The position numbers and the translations under genes were made by a program. Shown here piece after piece: positions 1 through 6,197 of a stretch of 11,915 nt of DNA (position 1 is the first letter of the stretch; the number at the start of each line of letters is the position of its first letter). Source of the DNA: Thermohalobaculum sp039026295 (GTDB lineage Bacteria > Pseudomonadota > Alphaproteobacteria > Rhodobacterales > Rhodobacteraceae); the NCBI GenBank assembly GCA_039026295.1, contig JBCCMP010000124.1, positions 1-11,915 of the forward strand. The letters are read 5' to 3'. The notes under the pieces were generated by a model that worked only from the letters and a program-made list of their open reading frames with translations, was not told the origin of the DNA and made no database searches.

Positions 1-747
1 ACTTCGACAGCGAGTGCAAGCGCTGCGCTCTTCAAGTCAGTAGTCGTTGGCACGTACGAGGTGCCAATCGCACGTCTGAAAGTCAGACGTGCGGCTGAAG
101 CCTGGCTGCCCTATCCTCATCGCGGCGAACTGCTGGAGAGCGGTGCGGAGGTGCTGCCCATGGACGTCACGGACACTGCGTCGGTCCAGAAGATTGCGGC
201 AGAGATCGGGGGTAAGACCGATATCCTGATCAACAATGCCCGTTTTCTGCGCCCGGGCGGGGTCATGGGGCGCGGTGACACCGGCTTTGCCCGGAACGAG
301 ATCGAAGTGAACTATCTTGGCCTGATGCGCCTGGCGCAGGCGTTCGGTCCAGGCATGTGCGCGCGGACAGCCGACGGCGTGAACGCGGCTACTGCCTGGG
401 TGAACCTCTTGTCGGTGCATGCGTTGGCGACAACGCCGGACTACGGGTGTTTCGCTGCATCAAACGCCGCCGCCTACTCCCTGTCGCAGACTCTGCGGGC
501 TGAATTCCGGGCGTCTGGGTTGCGCGTTATGAACGTCCTCACCGGGCCGACAGATGATGATTGGCATCAGCCTTTGCCACCGCCGAAAGTGCCGCCGGAA
601 GGCCTCGCCCGAGATCTGGTCCGTGGCCTGCAGCAGGGCCTCGAGGACGTCTATGTCGGCGATGTTGCAAAGGACCTTCACGAGCGATTCCGCCGCGACC
701 CGAAAGTGCTGGAGCGAGAGATCACGATGGGCGGGGAGGGCCCATGA
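1..747 (+). CDS. SDR-fold protein, 5' truncated, active site apparently lost
   Basis: The frame is open from the first base of the window and ends at TGA 745-747, so the N-terminus lies upstream; 248 residues are visible. The layout is that of a short-chain dehydrogenase/reductase: a Rossmann start, a DVTD strand end, an NNA motif, NYLGLMRLAQAF, a conserved VNLLS serine (412-414), an AAYSLSQTLRAE helix and a GPTDDDW segment. The key residues are changed. The TGxxxGxG glycines read as Ser, Ala, Ala (T-S-T-A-S-A-S-A, bases 1-24), NNAG is NNAR (232-243), and YxxxK is FxxxN (FAASN, 451-465). Ordinary NAD(P)-dependent catalysis is therefore unlikely. An in-frame GTG at 61 would exclude the Rossmann start, so I do not use it. 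It overlaps the downstream hydrolase gene by ATGA. It may be a non-catalytic paralogue, a partner of that hydrolase, or a gene in decay with an intact frame. Confidence 0.85.
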   Translation, partial: TSTASASAALFKSVVVGTYEVPIARLKVRRAAEAWLPYPHRGELLESGAEVLPMDVTDTASVQKIAAEIGGKTDILINNARFLRPGGVMGRGDTGFARNEIEVNYLGLMRLAQAFGPGMCARTADGVNAATAWVNLLSVHALATTPDYGCFAASNAAAYSLSQTLRAEFRASGLRVMNVLTGPTDDDWHQPLPPPKVPPEGLARDLVRGLQQGLEDVYVGDVAKDLHERFRRDPKVLEREITMGGEGP

Positions 748-1520
748 GCACGCTCGCCGCCCTTGCGACCGGATTGGCGACGGGCAAGGTCCGGGTCGTC
801 GATCTGACCCACACTCTGGATCCCGATTTTCCAGTGATCATCCTGCCCCCGGAATTCGGCCAATGCGCCCGGTTCCGAATCGAGGAAATCAGCGCCTACG
901 ATCACCGTGGCCCGGCCTGGAAATGGAACAACATCCACCTCTCTGAGCATACCGGGACCCATTTCGATGCGCCCGCGCATTGGATCAGTGGACGGGACCT
1001 GCCGCAGAATGCCGTCGACTCAATCCCGGTTGACGCATTTGTCGGCGCTGTCTGCGTCATCGACTGCTCAGATGGGGCAGCAGAGGACGAGGACTTCGAA
1101 CTGACCCCGGCCCTGATTGCAGACTGGGAAGCGGCACACGGCCGGATTCCCGCGGACAGCTGGGTGCTGATGCGGACGGACTGGTCGAAGCGGACGGGTG
1201 CGGCCTATCTGAACATGCGAGAGGACGGGCCGCATTCCCCTGGTCCCACGCCCGATGCAATCCGGTTCCTGATCGACCAGCGCGACATTCGCGGTTTCGG
1301 CGTCGAGACGGTCGGGACAGATGCCGGACAGGGCTCCCACTATACGCCGCCCTACCCCGCGCACTTCTATTTGCACGGTGCCGGCAAATACGGGCTGCAG
1401 TGCATGTGCAATCTTGACCTTTTACCGCCCACGGGCGCGGTGCTGATGGCGGCACCACTCAAAATCAAGGACGGCACCGGTAGCCCGCTCCGCGTGCTGG
1501 CATTGGTCGAGGACGAATGA
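744..1520 (+). CDS. Cyclase/kynurenine formamidase-family metal hydrolase
   Basis: This is a 258-residue protein of the cyclase family (kynurenine formamidase, isatin hydrolase and relatives), which are metal-dependent amide or ring hydrolases. The metal-binding signature HTGTHFDAPAH is at residues 69-79. Other family-like features are the early VDLTHTLDPDFP stretch (19-30), a GVET.GTD segment (187-193) and PAHFYLH with two histidines (205-211). No signal peptide is seen, so it should be cytoplasmic. I chose ATG 744 because it overlaps the preceding stop (ATGA), has a GGGGAGGG ribosome site just upstream, and gives the usual family length; the open frame continues upstream only over the SDR gene. 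The substrate cannot be read from sequence. Partners in the neighbourhood are the SDR-like protein and an amidase, which suggests turnover of an amide or cyclic-imide compound; that is inference. Confidence 0.95.
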   Translation: MSTLAALATGLATGKVRVVDLTHTLDPDFPVIILPPEFGQCARFRIEEISAYDHRGPAWKWNNIHLSEHTGTHFDAPAHWISGRDLPQNAVDSIPVDAFVGAVCVIDCSDGAAEDEDFELTPALIADWEAAHGRIPADSWVLMRTDWSKRTGAAYLNMREDGPHSPGPTPDAIRFLIDQRDIRGFGVETVGTDAGQGSHYTPPYPAHFYLHGAGKYGLQCMCNLDLLPPTGAVLMAAPLKIKDGTGSPLRVLALVEDE

Positions 1521-1757
1521 CGGTTACATCACGGCGACGCCGCTGCCGCGCGGGGAGAACGCTCTCTGTTCATCGTTGGAGGGGGCTAAATGTAAACCGT
1601 TGCTGTGTACCACCGCTCGATAATGTAACGCTCTTATATTCGCAGACGGTGAGAAGCTGGTCCCGAACGTCCGATACCAGACGGGCATTCGCGCATCATA
1701 ACGGGAATTCACCCGCTGGGGAGGGCGACGCCAAATCAACGCTGATGCGCTGAGCCC
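1521..1757. other. Convergent intergenic region, no supported gene
   Basis: This 237-bp gap separates the hydrolase (plus strand) from the amidase (minus strand). It is visibly more AT-rich than its flanks around 1585-1650. Short open frames on either strand have no family resemblance and no ribosome site. A stretch at about 1638-1700 reads on the plus strand as a plausible protein tail (FADGEKLVPNVRYQTGIRAS, then a stop) but has stops just before it, so it could be a broken remnant such as a transposase end; this is weak. I found no convincing rho-independent terminator, only a small CTGAG-CC-CTCAG dyad at 1750-1761 overlapping the amidase stop. Confidence 0.4.
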
Positions 1758-3095
1758 TCAGCCCTGGAAGACCTTCTCCATCGCGCGGCCGATCCTGAGC
1801 AGGCGCTCTTCTGCGTTCGGCGGCGCGAAGAGCATCAGTCCGCACATCGGGGTGCGCGTCGGAATTGTGATCGACGACAGGGTCAGCAGATTGCCGATCC
1901 GGGTATTGCGCAGCGCCAGCAGGTTTCTTTCGCCGAAAAAGTCCGGATCGTTCAGCAAACGCTCTGCGTTTGGCGGCATGCAGGGTGAGGTTGGCAGGGC
2001 AATCAGGCCGTGTTCCGCGATTCTGGCTTTCAAATTCGTGGAATGGGCATCCATTTCAGCCCGTGCCTGAGCATCCTTTTCAGGGTCGATGTTCTCGCCG
2101 CTGCGGGTGCGGGCTTCGATCGGCGGCCACATCACCCTGCGGTTGGCTTTGATCCGGTCGCCCCACTCGGCCCAGGCTTCACCCGGCACGATCGGGGCGA
2201 CCTCGGACATCGTGGTGAAAACATCCGTAAACTCGGGGGTGGGCCCGCGGGTCACATTCGCACCTGCTGATGCGAGCAACTCCATGGCCTCGTCCATGGC
2301 CTCCACAATACCGTCATCGCAACCGTCGCGAACGAAGGTCTCGGCAACGTGAATGCGGTCCTCGTCCAGCGCCGCGCCGTCCCAGTCAGGCAGGGGACAA
2401 TCGGCCAGAACCGAATACATCAATGCAGCGTCCTCGACCGTTTTGGTCAAGGGGCCCACTGTGTCGTAGGTCGGGCTAAGCGCGATCACGCCCGTCGTCG
2501 GTATCTGCCCCGCAGTCGTTTTCAACCCGACCAGATCGTTCCATCCTGCAGGGATGCGAACCGAACCACCCGTGTCAGACCCGATACCCAAAGCGGCAAG
2601 GTTCAGCTTCGTGGAGACCGCCGCACCGGACGACGAGCCCCCCGGCGCGAGTTCCGGCTGGATCGCGTTCGGCGGCGTCCCTGTCTTCGGGTTCACCCCA
2701 AGACCGGAGAAAGCAATCTCCGTTGTATGGGTCTTGCCCAGGCAGATGGTCCCGGCTGCCGAACCGCGCTGGACAACCTCACAATCGGTATCGGCGATGC
2801 GGCCCTTCAGGATCTGGGTGCCACCCTCGCAACCCGCGCCTGCGACATCGTAGAGATCCTTCCAGGAGATCGGGACACCATCCAGCGGACCCTTGGACAT
2901 CCCTGACTTCATACGCTCTGCCGCTGCGGCCGCCTCTGCCCGTGCCCGTTCCGGGGTCGTACGCGCATAGATCCGGTCACGATCCGGGTGCACCGAAATG
3001 GCGTTCAGATAGGCCTCGGTCAGCGCGCGCGGATCGGCCCCGGCGGTGATGGCGCGGCCCTGATCGGCGGCCGATTTGGTCAGCAGTTCGTCCAT
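1758..3095 (-). CDS. Amidase-signature family hydrolase
   Basis: This 445-residue protein belongs to the amidase signature family, which hydrolyses amides through a Ser-cisSer-Lys triad. All three residues are visible: Lys79 in ISWKDLYD, cis-Ser154 in the PGGSSSG loop, and nucleophile Ser178 in GSDTGGSVRIPA. The 24-residue gap between the two serines is the family standard. The length is normal for stand-alone amidases, and no signal peptide is seen. The ATG is preceded on the minus strand by GGGGAGAAAG about ten bases away. The gene is divergent from the UbiH-type gene (98 bp between) and convergent with the cyclase-family hydrolase. It is not clearly a GatA: there are no gatB or gatC genes nearby, and C-terminal regions vary among amidases. 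The substrate is unknown; linkage with the cyclase-family hydrolase hints at shared amide catabolism. Confidence 0.95.
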   Translation of the reverse strand: MDELLTKSAADQGRAITAGADPRALTEAYLNAISVHPDRDRIYARTTPERARAEAAAAAERMKSGMSKGPLDGVPISWKDLYDVAGAGCEGGTQILKGRIADTDCEVVQRGSAAGTICLGKTHTTEIAFSGLGVNPKTGTPPNAIQPELAPGGSSSGAAVSTKLNLAALGIGSDTGGSVRIPAGWNDLVGLKTTAGQIPTTGVIALSPTYDTVGPLTKTVEDAALMYSVLADCPLPDWDGAALDEDRIHVAETFVRDGCDDGIVEAMDEAMELLASAGANVTRGPTPEFTDVFTTMSEVAPIVPGEAWAEWGDRIKANRRVMWPPIEARTRSGENIDPEKDAQARAEMDAHSTNLKARIAEHGLIALPTSPCMPPNAERLLNDPDFFGERNLLALRNTRIGNLLTLSSITIPTRTPMCGLMLFAPPNAEERLLRIGRAMEKVFQG

Positions 3096-3193
3096 CAGGT
3101 CTTTCTCCCCGCATCAGGCGCCGCGCTGTGGCAACATCTCCTGCGGCAGCGGCGTACATGGACAATTCCCGACTGCGCCCCAATAGTAAACCC

Positions 3194-4414
3194 ATGCAGA
3201 AAAAACCGCCCTCTGACCATCGATACGACGTGGCGATCATCGGCGGCGGTCTGATCGGCTGCGCCATGGCACTCGCCCTGTCACGAGAGGGTTTTTCGGC
3301 GGTGCTGCTGGACCCTGCACCGACAGACGCACGGGCTGCGGCTGATTTTGACGGACGCGCCTATGCAATTGCAGAAGGGTCCAGCAATCTGCTGCGCGCA
3401 CTCGGTGTCTGGGATCAGGTCGCACCAAACGCCCAGCCGGTCCGATCAATCACCGTAACGGACCGAACCGAGGGACCAGTACCACCCGCACTGATTCACT
3501 TTGATCCCGAAGACAGGGACGTCACGGATCTGGGCCATATCCTCGAAGATCGCTTTCTGCGCCGCACCCTGTTGGAGGCGGTGGACCAAAGCGGCGTCGT
3601 GCATCTGTCAGGCGTCGGTGCCGCAAACATTGACGTCGGCCCGGGTTGGGCACGCATCGATGATCGTATTTCAGCCAGGCTGGTGGTTTGCTGCGATGGC
3701 CGCCGATCAGCGGTCGCCCGCGCAGCAGGCATCAGGTACCTTGCCTGGAGCTATGGTCAAACGGGCCTCGTTTCCGCCGTGGCGCACGAGCATCCGCACG
3801 GCGGCGAAGCGCACCAGGCCTTTTTCCCGGGCGGCCCGTTCGCCGTCCTGCCGTTGACAGAAAACCGGTCATCACTGGTCTGGTCAGAGCAAAACGCCGT
3901 CGCCGCAGAGATCGCCGGAAGCGACGACCAGACCTACATGGCCGAGATTACCTCTCGCATTGCCGGGCGGCTGGGCGCGCTGGACCTTGCCGGAAAGCGC
4001 TGGTCCTATCCTTTGGGCTTGTCGCTGGCGCTGACCTATTGCGCACCTCGTCTGGTCGTTGCCGGGGATGCCGCCCACGGCGTGCACCCGATCGCAGGAC
4101 AGGGCATGAACCTGGGGCTGCGCGATGTCGCCGCGCTGACCGAAATCCTGACCGAAGCCGTCCGCCGGGGCGAGGATATCGGGGCACTGATGGTCCTGGA
4201 GCGGTATCAGGAGTGGCGCAGGCCGGATGCAACCGTGATGGCGCTGGGCATGGATGGGCTGAACCGCCTGTTTTCAACGGGGTCAGGCCCGATCCAGGCC
4301 GTGCGCAATCTGGGGCTGGGTGCTGTCGCCGCATCAAATCCTGCAAGGCGTCTTTTCGCCAGCATGGCATCGGGAACAGTGGCTGGCGCACCCAAGCTGC
4401 TGAAAGGTCGATAG
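3194..4414 (+). CDS. FAD-dependent UbiH/UbiF/COQ6-family monooxygenase
   Basis: This 406-residue flavoprotein hydroxylase has a dinucleotide-binding GGGLIG at residues 17-22 in YDVAIIGGG, a mid-protein DGRRSAV (168-174) and the FAD-ribityl motif GDAAHGVHPIAGQGMNLG (291-308). This motif set and the length match the UbiH/UbiF/VisC/COQ6 family, which hydroxylates the ring of ubiquinone precursors, normally at the inner face of the membrane. The ring position cannot be told from sequence; alphaproteobacterial UbiL-like enzymes are an alternative. I chose ATG 3194 because the FAD motif then begins about 12 residues in, as in relatives. In-frame GTG 3128 and ATG 3158 would add 22 or 12 unlikely residues, and none of the three has a good ribosome site, so the start is uncertain. 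It is divergent from the amidase. Confidence 0.93.
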   Translation: MQKKPPSDHRYDVAIIGGGLIGCAMALALSREGFSAVLLDPAPTDARAAADFDGRAYAIAEGSSNLLRALGVWDQVAPNAQPVRSITVTDRTEGPVPPALIHFDPEDRDVTDLGHILEDRFLRRTLLEAVDQSGVVHLSGVGAANIDVGPGWARIDDRISARLVVCCDGRRSAVARAAGIRYLAWSYGQTGLVSAVAHEHPHGGEAHQAFFPGGPFAVLPLTENRSSLVWSEQNAVAAEIAGSDDQTYMAEITSRIAGRLGALDLAGKRWSYPLGLSLALTYCAPRLVVAGDAAHGVHPIAGQGMNLGLRDVAALTEILTEAVRRGEDIGALMVLERYQEWRRPDATVMALGMDGLNRLFSTGSGPIQAVRNLGLGAVAASNPARRLFASMASGTVAGAPKLLKGR

Positions 4415-4495
4415 GACCGCCGGTTGCAGCTTAGAGTTGACTGATGCCCATTCGTCACTGCCAAGCTGACGCGAGGTTAACTTGACGCTGGAAGT

Positions 4496-4509
4496 AATCT
4501 TGGCGGTTT
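4496..4509 (+). repeat. Upstream copy of an imperfect direct repeat
   Basis: AATCTTGGCGGTTT here recurs at 4585-4597 as AATCTGGCGGTTT with one T missing. The two copies bracket the candidate promoter of the T6SS cassette, so they could be paired binding sites for a regulator. Chance is not excluded. Confidence 0.35.
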
Positions 4510-4542
4510 TCCGGCGAAGATCTGGATAACTCCGACGAAAAA

Positions 4543-4570
4543 GTGACAATGCAACGGCCTCGTCTATATT
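4543..4570 (+). promoter_or_regulatory. Candidate sigma-70-like promoter of the T6SS cassette
   Basis: GTGACA (4543-4548) and TATATT (4565-4570) each match the -35 and -10 consensus at five of six positions and are 16 bp apart. Transcription would start near 4577 and leave a leader of about 60 bases before the PAAR start. It is the best promoter-like pair in the 221-bp gap after the UbiH-type gene. A TTGACG at 4482-4487 has no matching -10 element. Confidence 0.45.
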
Positions 4571-4584
4571 TGATTTACAGTCGC

Positions 4585-4597
4585 AATCTGGCGGTTT
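4585..4597 (+). repeat. Downstream copy of the direct repeat
   Basis: AATCTGGCGGTTT matches 4496-4509 apart from one deleted T. Its last three bases overlap the left arm of the dyad at 4595-4611. It lies within the predicted leader of the cassette transcript. Confidence 0.35.
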
Positions 4598-4611
4598 AAC
4601 GCACCGTTAAA
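4595..4611. promoter_or_regulatory. Perfect 7-bp inverted repeat in the cassette leader
   Basis: TTTAACG (4595-4601) and CGTTAAA (4605-4611) are exact reverse complements separated by CAC. The dyad sits just downstream of the predicted transcription start and 15 bp before the ribosome site. It could be an operator half-site pair or a short leader hairpin. It is AT-rich and not followed by a T run, so it is unlikely to be a terminator. Confidence 0.4.
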
Positions 4612-4635
4612 GTTGTTTTCTGGATGGAGAGCGCG

Positions 4636-5019
4636 ATGGGAATGCCCGGCGCCCGCATCGGTGATATGCATGTCTGCCCGGCGGTCAACCCCGGCCCGGT
4701 TCCCCATGTTGGCGGCCCGATCGTGAAGGGCCAGCCCACTGTCCTGGTCGGAAAGATGCCTGCTGCGCGCATCAGTGACATGGCTACCTGCGTGGGCCCG
4801 CCCGATACAATTGCAAAAGGATCCTCTGGGGTGATGATCGGCTCCATGCCGGCCGCGCGCATGGGGGACAGTTGCGCCCACGGCGGTGTCATCGTCGCCG
4901 GTTGCCCGACCGTCCTGATCGGCGAGACCATGGCTGGCGGCGGCGGCCCGCAAGGGGCGATGATGTCTTCTGCCGCCCAATCCGGCGCGCCATTTTGTGA
5001 AGAGTGCGCCAAGTCGTGA
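4636..5019 (+). CDS. PAAR-domain T6SS spike-tip protein
   Basis: This 127-residue protein consists almost wholly of a PAAR domain, the zinc-bound cone that caps the VgrG trimer of the type VI secretion needle and helps carry effectors. Three pseudo-repeats of the form P-x-A-R-x-x-D are seen at residues 4-10, 42-48 and 72-78. Likely zinc ligands by family position are His12 (DMHVCP), His24 (PHVGG), Cys52 and His82. The glycine-rich stretch 100-107 is followed by a short tail containing Cys-Glu-Glu-Cys (121-124), which is not part of the usual domain. I chose ATG 4636 because GGAG (4626-4629) lies six bases upstream and relatives begin MGMP; ATG 4624 in frame would swallow that ribosome site. 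The stop overlaps the next start (GTGA), which points to coupled translation with the adaptor gene. Confidence 0.96.
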   Translation: MGMPGARIGDMHVCPAVNPGPVPHVGGPIVKGQPTVLVGKMPAARISDMATCVGPPDTIAKGSSGVMIGSMPAARMGDSCAHGGVIVAGCPTVLIGETMAGGGGPQGAMMSSAAQSGAPFCEECAKS

Positions 5020-6197
5020 CAGTACAAGAGCCGATTCAGTCGGACGGCACCGGTGCCGTCGATGAACGGGCACCTGTGCCGCCTGCATCGCTGCAGGTTT
5101 CAAACTATGCTGTTGGTCCAGTGCCGCGGCTGTCGATCAAAGATGGCGATCCGTGGATCGCCGAGAGCCTCAGGCAATATCTGTTCGGCCAACCTGGCGG
5201 CGGTCTGCCGTTTGTACGAACCTATCTGGTGGTCGACGGCGCAGCCAGATCGGCTGTAATCGGATATTTCGACCTCGATCCCGAAAAGCGGCACGTGCCG
5301 ATCATGTCGCTGTTCGACGGGAAATCGGCCGAGGAACTGCGCGAAACCGCTCCCTATCTGATCGATGTCAGTCTGGTTGATCACGAAGAAGAAGCGGACG
5401 ACGACATTCCCCTGTTCCACCGCGATTTCTTCGGCAAGCACTGGGGGCGCAACACCGGCATTTTCCTGCGATCGCCCGCACCGATGGAGCTGATCCGAAA
5501 GCACCTCCGCCGGTTCACGCGCGTGGTTCTTCCAAACGGCAACTGGGCCTATTTCCGCTTCTTCGACCCGCGCGTCGCGACGGCCTATTTCCCGGCCCTT
5601 GCCCGGCGGCCCGAGAAGATCTGGCAGTGGTTCACCAGCCACGAGGGCGCGCTGATCGACGCGATCATCACCGAATTGCCGGAAACTCCAGGGCAGGTGC
5701 AAGTACTGCACAGCCGACTAGGCCGGTTCAGCGAATATGACCCGTGGCAAAACGCCGATTGGGGACAGGATGCGCTTGTTTTTCCGGTTGCTCGCAATGA
5801 CCGCGCTGCGACCATTACCTGCGACCGTCCGGACCGGGTCTTCAAGTTCGATCAATCCGACTACGCACCGCTGGCTGCCATGATGCGCAAAAAACGCATC
5901 GGCGAGATGTCGGTGCGCCTGCAGCGTGATTTTCCGGAATTCCTGGGAAAGTTCAGCCAGCAGGATCTCTTTGCGTGGACATGGTCGAGCGTCGAGATGC
6001 TGGAGCGCAGCGGGTTCAGCAGGCAGGAATATCTCTACTCCCTTGCCGCCTTCGAATTGCTCTACGGCACCGGCTATCAGGCCCGGGATCCGGATGGAAC
6101 GCTGGCGGCAATCCTCGGCTCCCGGCAGGACGAGGCCGCCAAATTTCGGGCCTACAAAGAGCGCATGAGCCAGATATTCGGGGAATCCGGGCGATGA
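5016..6197 (+). CDS. DUF4123 T6SS effector adaptor/chaperone (Tap/TEC type)
   Basis: This 393-residue protein has a DUF4123 domain at about residues 47-195. Recognisable parts are the SLRQYLFGQ start, a YLIDVSL strand, GIFLRSPAPMELIRKHLRRF (148-167) and a WAYFRFFDPRVATAYFPAL block (177-195). DUF4123 proteins (TEC, Tap-1, VasW) bind a specific cargo effector and load it onto VgrG or PAAR without being secreted. A C-terminal helical part of about 110 residues (283-393) may contact the cargo; that is inference. I chose GTG 5016 because it overlaps the PAAR stop as GTGA; the in-frame GTG 5004 has no room for a ribosome site. The gene lies between the PAAR and effector genes and overlaps the latter by ATGA, as expected for an adaptor dedicated to that effector. 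Confidence 0.93.
   Translation: MTVQEPIQSDGTGAVDERAPVPPASLQVSNYAVGPVPRLSIKDGDPWIAESLRQYLFGQPGGGLPFVRTYLVVDGAARSAVIGYFDLDPEKRHVPIMSLFDGKSAEELRETAPYLIDVSLVDHEEEADDDIPLFHRDFFGKHWGRNTGIFLRSPAPMELIRKHLRRFTRVVLPNGNWAYFRFFDPRVATAYFPALARRPEKIWQWFTSHEGALIDAIITELPETPGQVQVLHSRLGRFSEYDPWQNADWGQDALVFPVARNDRAATITCDRPDRVFKFDQSDYAPLAAMMRKKRIGEMSVRLQRDFPEFLGKFSQQDLFAWTWSSVEMLERSGFSRQEYLYSLAAFELLYGTGYQARDPDGTLAAILGSRQDEAAKFRAYKERMSQIFGESGR

Noticed and set aside
1750..1761. CTGAG-CC-CTCAG as a terminator for the convergent genes
   Set aside because: The stem is 5 bp with a 2-base loop and no T run; it also overlaps the amidase stop.
3688..4434. A 248-codon plus-strand frame inside the UbiH-type gene
   Set aside because: It is a shifted reading of the monooxygenase, Arg/Gly/Pro-rich, with no family features.
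4482..4487. TTGACG as the -35 box of the cassette promoter
   Set aside because: No -10-like hexamer lies 15-19 bases downstream; the pair at 4543-4570 is better.
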